DNA of 64,000 nucleotides. Origin: Rhizophagus irregularis. Taxonomy: Eukaryota; Glomeromycota; Glomeromycetes; Glomerales; Glomeraceae. Positions 1 through 10,300 of this stretch are shown here, piece after piece. Each line of letters starts with the position of its first letter. The stretch's first letter is position 1. A program made the position numbers and the translations under genes. The stretch covers positions 1,426,001 to 1,490,000 of the forward strand of contig NC_089448.1 in the NCBI RefSeq assembly GCF_026210795.1. Reading direction: 5' to 3'. The notes beneath the pieces are model-generated. The model did no database searches. It was not told where the DNA came from and worked only from the letters and a program-made list of their open reading frames with translations.

Positions 1-91
1 GTCGTTGTGGCGTGGTTAATCGTTTATTGTTGGGAACTTCTTGACTTAAAAAGGCTGATTTGAAACTTTGACGAAATTCCTCGGTTCTCAT
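1..91 (-). CDS. 5' end of an unidentified minus-strand gene, cut by the window edge
   Basis: An ATG at 91-89 on the minus strand opens 30 codons that run off the left edge without a stop. The peptide begins MRTEEFRQSF and is polar and basic. It is GC-richer and less repetitive than the flanking DNA, which is why I list it, but no domain can be recognised in so short a piece. It could also be a chance open frame. Confidence 0.3.
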   Translation of the reverse strand, partial: MRTEEFRQSFKSAFLSQEVPNNKRLTTPQR

Positions 92-929
92 TTTTACAAA
101 ATTAAAGATGTAACAAAATGAAAAAATTTTCGAGAGCGATGAAAGCAATGTTATGGTAAAGAAAAAAGAAAATAAAAATGCGAAGGAAATAAGAAACAAA
201 ATTACTTATTTATAAGAGGAAAGGGTAGCATATGTCATCATGTACTCTACTTTAAAAGAGAAATTAGTTAAATCCTGACGCTAATTTGGCCAATAACTAC
301 AGGCTGGCTAGTAGCAAGGCGATCATCATGAATAATTAGGGTATGAGGGTGAACGAGGTTTAAGACGTTAGAAGGAGTTCACGGTGGATACGTAAATTAT
401 GAGGGATATTATGAAGTTACTTTCAGCTGGACACAGAATGAGTTAGTTAAAAATGACCGAATATTTCAATGTGGTACAGTTACCTGCAAGTTTACAACTG
501 GTTCGGGGAATTTGTTGATGAGTAAGTACAAATGTAAATTTTTATTTACGTTATAATTAAAACAATTACCTATATGATATATGATAAATACGATAGCCAT
601 CCTTTAGTTAAATTGATTGTAAACTAATTGTTGAAGAGTAGAGCGTGATAGAATAGGTCTATATCGCGATGGGTTTGATTGATTATTATTAGTTTTGCAA
701 GTAACAAGATAATTTTGATTGAGAGTTGTAGGCTCATAGCATGGCTTTTAGGTTGATGTAGTTATGCACCTTGTACTAAATATTTTACATGTTAAATAAA
801 AAAAGAATTTTATCGCAAGTATCACAAGTTTACATTTTATTTATACAAAAATTATGACTATACGCGTCAACCATTATCTTGTATATTAATATTATTACAC
901 CTATATAAAGGCTTATACTAAAAACAATT
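92..929. other. No gene seen
   Basis: AT-rich sequence with no open frame, repeat or RNA gene that I can support. It separates the cut-off minus-strand frame from the broken gene at 930-1745. Confidence 0.4.
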
Positions 930-1745
930 GGATTAATAAAATAATAAATAAATACTGTACATATATATATATAAATATATACCTAACTTGATGAGTAGGT
1001 TTAAGTACTTCATCTCCTTCGATCGTCTTAGACAAAAAGCCATCATTACATGATTTTGCTTCCTTCCAATATTGTGACCATCTTCACCTAGTTTAATATA
1101 AGGAGTATCTCCTGATTTTATTATAGATTTCTCCAAATAGGAATTAATACATTAAGCAAAGTTAAAAGAGAGCGGAAAGCACCATTTCCTATTTCATGAT
1201 CATCTATTAAAATATCAGTGGTATCATTAATACTATATAGATCTCATCTACATTGAAAATTTCTATGGGTATTGAGTATTTATAAGATTATTTATCTATC
1301 AGCAACCAAATATTCATGAAAAAGAAAAGGTACAACTGCTTCTAAGTGGCGGTATCCATCACGGCATCATCACAAACACGTACAACAGCATCATAAGTAC
1401 TTGCAGGAATTGAATCTTTAAATTTAATATAGACTTGATTTTCTTTGTAGTCAAGATCAATACAGCGTACATATACGATTGGCTGTCCAGAGAAATTCGT
1501 CAATTTATGCTTAACATTTAATTGATCAACCGCCTTTTGATTTCAAAAAGTAATAAAATTTAATTAAAAAAAAATGCAAATTAAAATATTAATATAAATA
1601 TTAATTACAGAATATACCTCTAAAAATGCGTTAGCAACTGCTGTAGAAGATTTTGTACTATTCTGTACGATTTTCCTTGTATTACATATTTTTGTATTTG
1701 AAATATATTTAGTTTCTTTATTTTCACACCTTTTTCAATTATATA
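930..1745 (-). pseudogene. Decayed gene of an unrecognised, probably multi-copy fungal family
   Basis: Three protein-like stretches lie in order on the minus strand. The first (about 1745-1618) continues through a plausible 84-bp intron (GT at 1617, AG at 1534) into a frame ending at a TAG at 1342; it includes VYVRCIDLDYKENQVYIKFK and VVRVCDDAVMD. The second (about 1240-1140) includes IGNGAFRSLLTLLNVLIPIW. The third, frame-shifted (about 1136-1000), includes SGDTPYIKLGEDGHNIGRKQ. Stops between parts 1 and 2 and a frameshift between 2 and 3 show it is broken. The GDG-x-N-x-GRKQNHVM-like stretch resembles an abundant Rhizophagus protein family of unknown function; that link is from memory and unverified. 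Confidence 0.5.
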
Positions 1746-1805
1746 GTTATTAATCAGTAACAATGCTAATATCACGTGTATAGCGTGATATAATCCGCAG
1801 TTCGA

Positions 1806-1984
1806 ATGTTTGATCAACTACTCTATCTATTTTTTTTTATTTTTTTTTTCATTCTTTCCGTTCCCTCCCTTGGTACCTTTCGCCTCTCCCTCGTCCTTTC
1901 CTCTTCCTTTCCCTTTACTTTTACATTTCCCTTTTCTTTTCTTTTCTTTCCCTTTTCGCACTTTTTGTTGAAAAAAATCTTAGT
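1806..1984. repeat. Pyrimidine-rich tract (plus strand C/T)
   Basis: About 180 bp composed almost entirely of T and C on the plus strand, running directly into the intron-like tandem array. Such a tract can be promoter-like or a degraded array unit. No protein signal is convincing. Confidence 0.5.
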
Positions 1985-3740
1985 TATCTCTCCTTAGATG
2001 CGAATTCGGTAAGTTTGTCTTTTTTTTTAATTGTTTTATTTTAACGGACGATTCTAATAGTTGTTTTCTTACTTTTTTTAGACGACTCGGTTCTTCGGCT
2101 ATTTTGACGCGTGAGGAATTTTTTTTCTTAATTATTTATTTTAACGAAACGTTTTCTAACGTTTCAATTTTTTCTTTTTTTTAGGCGGTTCTTTCGGTCT
2201 CCTTAGACGCGAATTTCGGTAAGTTATTCAATTTTTTTTTTATTTGTTTTGTTTTAACGAACAGTTTCTAACAGTTCGTTTACCTTCTTTTATCTAGGCG
2301 GTTCTCTCAAGTCTCTTTGGATATGGGATATGGGATTCTGGTATGATAGTTTTTGGATTTTTTTTGTTTTTTCTTTAATTATTTCATTAACGAACTTTAT
2401 TAATAGTTCGTTTTTTCTTCTTTAGGGTTTGCCAATTCTCTTTGGGAATGGAAATGAGTGTCCGTAATAGAGGTAGATTTTGGTTTTTTATTATAGTTTA
2501 TTGTTTTTTGTCGTCTTTGGTACTAAGTTTTATTTTTTTTAGGCCTTGTCTATGTTCACCCTTCGGACGCGTGGAATTTCGGTGAGAAATCAGACAATAT
2601 TTATTTAATATGTTTCTTATATTTCCATACCGAAATCAACAATCTTCAAAGATCCAGTCGCCTAAAAAAAAGGGAAACCCGAAATATTAAAAAACGTTTC
2701 GTTAAGTATCGGAACTTTTCTTTTAAATTATTCATTTTAACGAAACATTTTATTAACCTTTAAATATTCTCTCTTTTTTTTTAGAGCGACCGAGTCTTTG
2801 GGACGTGGATTTCTTTATAGGTAAACGAAATACAGCAAATTGCCCGAATCTTTGAAAAAACTGATATATTTAATATATATGAATAAAAAGAAATGTGAAC
2901 TCTTTTAGAAAAGAACTATTATTTATTTGATTTAACGGAATTTTTTTTTTAATTTATACTTTTAATGAAACGTTTCTTTTTTTTAGACGGCAAGTCCTTG
3001 GCGCGTATTGTTTCGGTAAGTGATTCCGAAATATGTTTTTATTAATTTAATTCTTTTAGTGAAACATCTTGCTAACGTTTCGATTTTCTCTCTTTTTTTA
3101 TAAGCAGTCAAGTCCTTGGACGCACAGAATTTCGGTAGGGATTCTTTCTTTAACAAAACGCGGAATTTCATTATCGGTAAGTTTTTTCTCTGTTTTAGTT
3201 AGTTTATTCTAACGAACGTATTTTAACGTTCCAAACTTAATTCTTTTTTTTTGGTAGGCCTGGACGTATGGATTTTGGTAAAATTCGGAAAATTTTCTTT
3301 TTATAAACGGGTTTAGAACGTGGATTTCGGTGGGATTATTTGATTTTTTTAAACTTTGGAAAGTGTTTAACAAAGTTTTACTAACATCATTTGTTTCTTT
3401 CTTCTTTTTTAGACGGTTAGTTTTTAGTTTTTTTAGGTCTTTGAAGTTTGGACGCATAAAATTCGCATTAACTTAGTGGAATTACTACTCTTATTTTAAA
3501 TTATTTGATTGTTTCTCTCTTTTTTAGACAGATTGTTCCTCAGGTATTTGTTGCATGGGAATTCGGTAAATTTCTTTTCTTTGAACTACTTTTCTAACGA
3601 AATGCTTATTAACGGTTCGGTTTACTTTTTCTAGGTATAGACGCGTGGAATTTAGTTTGATTATTTCTTTTTTTAGGAAGCCAGTAGCTCTTCAGGTCTC
3701 TCTGGATCTCTTTGGACGTATTGGATTTCAGTAAGTTTTT
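1985..3740 (+). repeat. Tandem array of degenerate intron-like units
   Basis: A unit of roughly 90-130 bp recurs along about 1.7 kb. Each unit has an exon-like piece (for example gacgcg-aatttcg) followed by GTAAGT/GTAAG or a variant, an interior with a small palindrome (taacgaaacg...cgtttc type), a long T-rich tract and TTTTTTAG, then a GC-richer piece such as gcggttc or gtcaagtcc. Clear GTAAG starts lie near 2009, 2219, 3016 and 3177. Clear T-rich/TAG ends lie near 2080, 2180, 2300, 2790, 2980 and 3415. The order donor, polypyrimidine, acceptor is that of a spliceosomal intron. Exon-like pieces do not join into a long open frame, so this is either a decayed multi-micro-exon gene or a satellite built from an intron. 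Confidence 0.55.
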
Positions 3741-4487
3741 TTTCTTTGATTTATTTATAAATTAACTTTTTTCTCGGTGGTTTCTTCACGCGGAGTTTTT
3801 TTGTTTTTCCTTGATAGTATTGATGTCTAAATCAAAAAGAGATGAATGGTGAAAGAAAATGAACGCACATTGGCTGCACAAAGAAAGGAAGCGGAGAGAA
3901 GAAACTTGATCGTAAGGAAAGGGAAGAGAGTATCCAGAGAAATTTGAATGAAGACAAATAAATCTTCTGTAAAATTGGAAGCGTATTTCGTTAAGCCATT
4001 ACTAAAAATAGGAAGAACTGGAGGAATAGCTGGATGAGTGAGAAAATAGGTAATATAATAGCTATGTTTAATAGCTATTATTTATCTGTTGGGATGCAGG
4101 TTTTCAATGGATCTTGATATTGTATAATCTTCAAAAATTCAGTTAGGAGAACAAACGTTAATAATTTTACACCTGACAATTAAATTTACAATGTATTTTA
4201 CAATAATTTGCTACAATTAGTATTAAATGTATGTTAATAAATTAATGCTACAACAAATTTTATACTAACTATTGTACAATGTCTTTACAAGACCAATAAC
4301 GAGTATCTTATGTAATATTAATTTTACAATACATTTAGAAAATTTTAAGTCGTTAGCAAAGTAAGTTCCAGGAGATATTATAATCGACCATTTGACTGAT
4401 AGTGGGCTTCAATTCTTGAACCGGTTGGATAGTTATGTACAAAATCACGACTAGTAAGTCTTTAATAAAGAGATTTCTTTAGTATTT
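3741..4487. other. No gene seen; possible transposon-end remnant
   Basis: AT-rich. 4140-4350 (Tttacaat/attgtac motifs) resembles, in inverted orientation, the left interior of the transposon at 49240-49430. It is followed by agcaaagta at about 4358-4366, like the end of that transposon family. No coding signal. Confidence 0.3.
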
Positions 4488-5810
4488 ATTTCATATATAT
4501 AAACCGATGGCAATTAACTAGAGATTTAACTACGGTAGAGATGGACGAGTGTAAGAAAAATGAATACGAGTTTATAAATACGATTGTGAACAAGGGTCTG
4601 CTGCTGGCAGATTCGCCAAGATACTCAAAATAACTCAACATTGGAAAATTATAGTATATCTTAAGGATCAAAAATCGACAGAACTGGCAATAGGAGAATC
4701 GATCAAACGAGGAATAATGTGGAACATTTGGAAAGTTAGGGATCAAAAAGAAATATATAGAATGGAGAAGTTACCGAAAGAGTACAAGACGAAGTTCCAT
4801 AGAGAGCGTGGTAGTAATGAACGCGAAAAAACAAGAGAAGAAGTAATAAGCGAGTTTCATTTGGATACGCCACCACAATGAATTTATTCAGAATTACATG
4901 GTATTAGTATGTATCAACATGCAGCAAAACCAAATGAAGACAACGTTGTACAAACACTACCAACAAACACGATGAATTCTGAGCCTAATAAGGAGCAATC
5001 CCAAAAGGCAGTTATCACAATAAAAGAGAATGAGGTAGTGGACGTAATTAATAAGCACAGAGGAGGAATTGATGAGGAAGTGAATAATACTATCGTATCA
5101 AGTAAGAAATTACAAAAGATAATACAGAAGAGGTCGTGAAAATTGTTAACGAATATAGAGAGAATTGAAAAAGTCCAGAAACTTATATTAATAGAAGAGT
5201 TGAAGAAAATCTTTACAGCAAACGCGTGCGAGATGAAGCGGGAAGAAATTAAGAAGAATTAGCGTTAGTGGGAGAATCGGTTGGTATAAAAGCAGAGAAG
5301 TTTGAAGCATGGTGTAAAGAGGATAAGAACTACGAAAAATTAGGGCGTGGAATTATTAGTTTAACGGAACAAAGTGATATTGTAAAGCAGTACACGACGT
5401 TAAACGATGAATTCACAAAGCGTCTAACGGATGAAAATAGAGCGACGGATATAAAAGATACCGGGGATAAAAGAATCAAAAACAGCCCTCCAGAAAATAA
5501 GTTCAGGAAACGATGGAGAGTTGAGAGTTTATGCAAGGACAAGTGAAGTATCTGTACGCAGATATATTAGAAAATTTTTCCAACATAGATATACAGGGTT
5601 AAGTTAATAGACAGTATCGATAGTATAGTATTTTTGTTCGTTTTATTGTACCTAAATGTTAGCTTGCTAACATCCACATTTTTTCGGAAAGAGGATAGTA
5701 ATAGTTTAACGTAAGCTAGTTAAGTCTAATGTATTATCATATTGTTTTTCATATATTCAATAAAGGGAAATGCTTTACTATTTAAAAAAAAAAAATTTCA
5801 TATATATAAA
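4488..5810 (+). mobile_element. Poly(A)-tailed retrocopy with 16-bp target-site duplication
   Basis: The 16-bp sequence atttcatatatataaa occurs at 4488-4503 and again at 5795-5810. The inserted body (4504-5794) ends in a run of 12 A, about 20 bp after AATAAA at 5759-5764. A long, variable target duplication plus a poly(A) tail after a polyadenylation signal is the signature of LINE-mediated retrotransposition of an mRNA. No reverse transcriptase is visible inside, so this is a processed retrocopy or a non-autonomous retroposon rather than a complete LINE. Confidence 0.75.
4564..5546 (+). pseudogene. Broken coding sequence carried by the retrocopy, function unknown
   Basis: One frame is open from 4564 to 5139 except for a single TGA at about 4879, where the context PPQ-stop-IYSEL suggests a former CGA (Arg). 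A second open stretch in another frame runs 5268-5546, so there is at least one frameshift. An upstream ATG at 4541 lies in a third frame. The product is hydrophilic and Lys/Glu-rich, with no recognisable domain. Because it lies inside a poly(A)-tailed insertion it is most likely a dead copy of a source gene elsewhere. Confidence 0.5.
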
Positions 5811-6639
5811 AATATACTAGAAAATATTAGAAACATATTACGTTCTGGAATTATAGTTGTTATTTGCCAATATTATCTGTTATGTTTTTATTATAAATAG
5901 CTTCTTTTAAAATGACTTTTTAAAATACTACTTACCACTTTTGATGAATCTTATTCTTTCCAAAAAAACCAATTCCAAACCAGGTTCAAAGTTGCGAAAA
6001 CTAGATTCGAAAAGCCGCAAATTATTGGTTTAAATATAATTTTGTCGAATTTTTATAACGAAGATATTTTGTTGTGTAATACATCAAAATTTTAAAATTT
6101 TCCAGTTGATACTAGATAACTGACCTGCAGTATAGTCTGATAAATCATAAATTTGACCTAAGTTTTATAAAAATCAGTGTGCTACAGCCTACAGGCCATA
6201 ATTATCCAATTATCCGATTATCCGCGGGACGGTCATCTAATATGATGATTTAAAAAGTTTAAACTGATGGGCGTACAGTGAATTAATATCGTACACCCAC
6301 TGGAACCCCTAACTTAACGAATTGACACTAAAATAAATTTATTTGATGATATTGAATTCCTAAGGATTAGAAAATTTTTTTTAGGAGAAATATTATGGAC
6401 AGTACAATTTATATCTCAGATAAATATTAATAAAAAATTTTTTTATTATAAACCATTTTGAAAATTGCTAAAGCTCACCAGCGGTGATGGTCACGATACC
6501 AGCATTATGATGTACTTTTGCCCGAATTAAGAATCTATTAAAATAATGGCCGGTATTACATCATAAATTCACCACAACTGGTGATATTTAGTAATATCCA
6601 AACATTTTAATATAAAATAAAATAGAATAAAATATCAGT
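5811..6639. other. No gene seen
   Basis: AT-rich intergenic sequence. I see no open frame, repeat array or RNA gene in it. Confidence 0.4.
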
Positions 6640-6930
6640 TTACATATCGCTAGTCAGTTTGTTCTTGAGAAGTGGGATTATCGCTGTAGAATTAGTCATG
6701 GATGGAATTGGATTTGCCTCCAAAGCAGCTGAAAGATTCTGGTTTCTGGCTGGTTGATTCATCTGTGCCAGAGTAGTTTTTCCTCTACGTGACATTCTCA
6801 GAGTTGCGCCCCTGGGACTTTGGCTTGACCTATTACTGTTTGCACCATTCACTTGAGCGTTTAACCATGGGAGATTTAACGATTGCCTGGCGTTAGATCT
6901 GCTGGATTCGTGGAGATCAACGAAATGCCT
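6640..6930 (-). pseudogene. Possible terminal exon or gene remnant, unknown product
   Basis: A minus-strand frame is open from 6930 to a TAA-type stop at 6640 (about 96 codons). It encodes a Ser/Asn/Arg-rich segment with SLNLPWLNAQVNGAN and, further on, GKTTLAQMNQPARNQ. Composition is clearly less AT-biased than the surroundings. There is no good ATG at the start and no convincing upstream exon, so it is either a last exon whose partners I cannot place or a remnant. No domain recognised. Confidence 0.35.
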
Positions 6931-8249
6931 TCAAGATTAATGACATATTTACTGGTTTATTTGAGGAAAAAAAAGAGGAATGCAAAGCAATACGAATATT
7001 TTCTCATGAAAAAAAAGTGGCTTCGCTATGATCACAAGGAGATGACAGTGAAAAAGAAATCTCTCACATTTTCATCACTTTTTTTACAAAATCCCTATAT
7101 CTCATACTTCCTTATAGAGATATATGAAGAAAAAACAAATCATCATCTGCCATCACTTTTGATAAAAAAAAATACGATAAATTTTACATAACAGATAATT
7201 GATTAAAGAAAAATTTCTAATAATTTACGAAGAGTGATGTTTTATTTTTTTTAAAAAAGGAGTATGATAAAAGGGGGGAAATTTAATTCTTTCTTAAAAT
7301 GTTCCAGATCCATATAACTTACAAGTAAAAACCAGTTGATCACATGAAAGAAAAATTTCATTAAGCTCCAAATTTTTTTTTCCTTTTTTTAAATAATCGA
7401 AATAGAGCTACATATTGTTACAAGTTGTAAAAAACTTAAACAATAATCCAATTTTTTTGATTCGTATAACAAACAAAAAAAATGGATTTATGATACACAA
7501 AAATAAAAAATTTTTTTTATTTGTAAGACACGCTTTCCTATGGAGAGAGGGAAGGGCTACATATCTAAGATCCAATTCAAATAGAATAATATAATTTTCA
7601 TCGTATTTTTTTCCTATTTCGGCCAAGAAGACTAGCCAAAAAAGAATACACGTTGCAAGTGTTTTGAAGATCTTAACTCTAGAACTTTATGGAGACATAT
7701 AAAATAAAAATAATATAAAATCCTCTTAATAAAATTCGCAAAAGGTGTTTGTAAAACATCTCACAGATTACAGAATTGGAAAAAATATCACTTGGTTTAT
7801 ATTCTATGATAATTTAATAAAGTGTGAGAAAGTTATTTTTAAATGTTTTTGTTGTAAAAGTAATAAAATAATTTATTTTATATAATATTTGAGAAAAAAA
7901 ATATCTTCTCTTTTTCTTTTTTGTAGTTTTTAAATGTTACACGCGAAACTACCAACTCAATTTTAAAATTTTTAACCGCCACAAACATCACGTGGGGTGG
8001 AAAAAAAGTGACAGTGACACTGGGTAAAGACGTCCATATTACCTAAGACTGACGGGCCTGACGGTATATGATGTGACGTAGTGGTGGTATTTCAGAAAAC
8101 TATGTACTTTAAAATGACATTAACTATAAACGTCAATATAGATAGAATAAAATTATCACTTTAACGAACAAAATGGAGGATTTGTACTAAGTTCTGACTT
8201 GGACTGTTTTTGCAGTAAGCAGCAACTTTTTTTTTTATTACATAATATT
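6931..8249. other. Upstream region of F-box copy 1; no gene seen
   Basis: AT-rich. The segment just before the promoter block (about 8165-8249: atggaggattt, then aagttc-gactt) is shared with 44099-44189 upstream of F-box copy 4, so the conserved upstream region extends beyond the core block in those two copies. Nothing else supported. Confidence 0.4.
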
Positions 8250-8360
8250 GGGCGTAATTTTTGTTTATTGATTTTCTTTACTGTGAAACATTACTTATGT
8301 CATTTGATCAAGTTTATGGTTGTACAGAATAATCAAATTTAGCAAATTGATCGGAGTTGT
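8250..8360 (+). promoter_or_regulatory. Conserved upstream block of the F-box paralogues, copy 1
   Basis: Starts gggcgtaatttttg, then a run around tgtgaaacattactt, tttgatcaagtttatgg, and ends near gatcggagttg. The same ordered block lies 120-250 bp upstream of all four F-box genes (31888, 36531, 44190). It is followed by an A/T-rich leader and the start context gaataaagaATG. Conservation across non-coding DNA suggests shared promoter elements; recent duplication alone is the alternative. Confidence 0.6.
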
Positions 8361-8502
8361 TCTTTTACTATATATACAGTACCTAAAAAAAATAGTTTTC
8401 GTTCTAATATTTTAATATTTTGAAAAATTATTTTTTTGAAAATATTTTACTTATAAATTATTTTAAGCCAATTTATTATTATTATTTTTTTTTGAATAAA
8501 GA

Positions 8503-10005
8503 ATGTCCAGTCTCAATAAAGATATTCTTTTCTTAATATTTGAAGAATTACAAGAAGATTCAAAATCCCTCTTTTCATGTCTAATGGTTAATAGACTTTG
8601 GTGTGAAAATGTAGTACCGATTTTATGGAGGAATCCTTGGTGCTACAGTAATATTAATTATGCGAATAAAACCTATTTATTTTTCATTATTGCTTGCTAT
8701 TTATTAGATGATATAAAAGAATTCATAACAGATCGAGGAATCAAATTACCTTCGGGTTCAAATCAATCGCTCTTGTTTGATTATTTTTCTTTCTGCAGAA
8801 GTATCAATGTAAATACTATAAATAGTATAATTTCTATTGGATCAACTTTTGCTTATAATCAATTTTTTATGCAACAAGAATTTTACTCTCTCTTTATGAG
8901 AAAATGTCCAGAATTGAAGTATTTTGATATGAAATCAATTAAGCATCAAATATTTTATTTTCCGGAAGCCATTATTCGTCTTGAGTCACTCTGTGAATTA
9001 AAATGTAATACATCTATTGATTCTTCATACTTTTATGGATTATCGCAATTCTGTCAATATATACAGAGACTCATCATCATTAATATGGACACAAAAACTA
9101 ATTATGGGATTGTTAAGTTAATTGAAGTTCAGAAGAACTTAAAGCATTTTGAATGGGAAGATAATTTTGATGAAGAGCATTTTATGAATGATAATCCATA
9201 CGATAAAATTTTTCTTGCACTAGAAAAGAAAGCAGCAAGTCTCAATTATTTAAAAATATTTTTTCTATATGTGATAAATTATGAATACACATTATTGCAA
9301 AAGATACTTCCAAAATTTTATAAACTAAAAATATTAATAATTGAAAGCTTTTTTTATTTTGATGAAGAACAATTAGAAAAATTGAAAATGCAGGTTTATC
9401 ATGAACTTGAAATTCTTAATATAGATTGTACTAACAGACTAAGTATAATTACTAGTATAATTGAAAATAGTGGAGGACGTCTTAAGAAAATTTTATTTAG
9501 ACCGGATGATGCTGTTAATTACGAATATGATAGCTTTAATGAAAATTCTCTCAAATTTATTCGTAAAATTCATGAAAATTGTCCTTTAATTGAATATTTG
9601 ACAATTGCATTTTCACCATCAAAAGAACATTTCGCTGAATTTGAAAAATTACTTAAAATTTGTCAAAATTTAAAATCACTATTATTAATTTTATATAATA
9701 TGGATGTAATTGAAACTGAGGAAATGTTGAAAAATGGTGAAATTTTATTAAAAATATTAATTAGATCATCCCCAGCTAACTTTAAAGAAATTAGATTAAG
9801 TGATGATGATTTACAATTTTCTTTAGAAAACTTGGAAGAATTCTTAGAAAAATGGAGAGGTAGGCACGCACTTACCATATTTACTATTGATTCTAATTAT
9901 ATAAGAGAAGATTATACAAAACTAATCGATAAATATAAAAGTGATGGGGTAATCAAAGATTTCAAATATTTTCGTCACATAGATTCACTTAATTATTGTG
10001 TTTAA
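8503..10005 (+). CDS. F-box protein with leucine-rich C-terminal region, copy 1 (500 aa)
   Basis: Intronless frame of 500 codons starting in the context gaataaagaATG, identical in all four paralogues. Residues about 3-48 (LNKDILFLIFEEL, CLMVNRLWCENVVPILWRNPW) match an F-box, the helical module that docks a substrate receptor onto Skp1 in SCF ubiquitin ligases. The remainder has irregular leucine-rich strands (LKYFDM, LESLCEL, LEILNI, LKSLLLI), as in fungal F-box/LRR proteins, where this part selects the target. Substrate unknown. The frame is intact and the nearest relative in the window is the copy at 32109. Function in ubiquitination is inferred from the family. Confidence 0.88.
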   Translation: MSSLNKDILFLIFEELQEDSKSLFSCLMVNRLWCENVVPILWRNPWCYSNINYANKTYLFFIIACYLLDDIKEFITDRGIKLPSGSNQSLLFDYFSFCRSINVNTINSIISIGSTFAYNQFFMQQEFYSLFMRKCPELKYFDMKSIKHQIFYFPEAIIRLESLCELKCNTSIDSSYFYGLSQFCQYIQRLIIINMDTKTNYGIVKLIEVQKNLKHFEWEDNFDEEHFMNDNPYDKIFLALEKKAASLNYLKIFFLYVINYEYTLLQKILPKFYKLKILIIESFFYFDEEQLEKLKMQVYHELEILNIDCTNRLSIITSIIENSGGRLKKILFRPDDAVNYEYDSFNENSLKFIRKIHENCPLIEYLTIAFSPSKEHFAEFEKLLKICQNLKSLLLILYNMDVIETEEMLKNGEILLKILIRSSPANFKEIRLSDDDLQFSLENLEEFLEKWRGRHALTIFTIDSNYIREDYTKLIDKYKSDGVIKDFKYFRHIDSLNYCV

Positions 10006-10300
10006 TGTTTTGCAAGCCATAGACAATAATGTTATTTTGTTTAATTTAGCAAGAATTTAAAGTATTAATTATAAAAATTTGTAGTCTATGTTTTTCCCAA
10101 GATTATAATGTATGATGTAACTATTCTATCAAAATAATAGACGGAGTTTTATAGAAATCAGATCTGAATAATTAATAAATATGTTTTGGACATTTTAGAC
10201 TTCTATATTTGCACGACATTTGCAAATAATTGATCGTTTAAGCACTGTATATAAGATCTAATTCCAGATAAACATCATAGTCGTCATATTGTGAGCTACG
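10006..10300 (+). other. Conserved 3' flank of F-box copy 1
   Basis: Contains gcaagaattt-aaagtattaatt, gtttgtagtctatg-like and ataattgatcgttt motifs. These recur in order after copy 2 (33630-33900) and copy 3 (38277-38835, split by an inserted element). This marks the duplication unit as extending past the stop codon and gives the empty site for the 38304-38685 insertion. Polyadenylation site not pinned down. Confidence 0.55.

Noticed and set aside
7408-7626. A 72-codon minus-strand frame with Phe/Leu-rich stretches
   Set aside because: No start context, homopolymer-driven composition, no neighbour or domain support.
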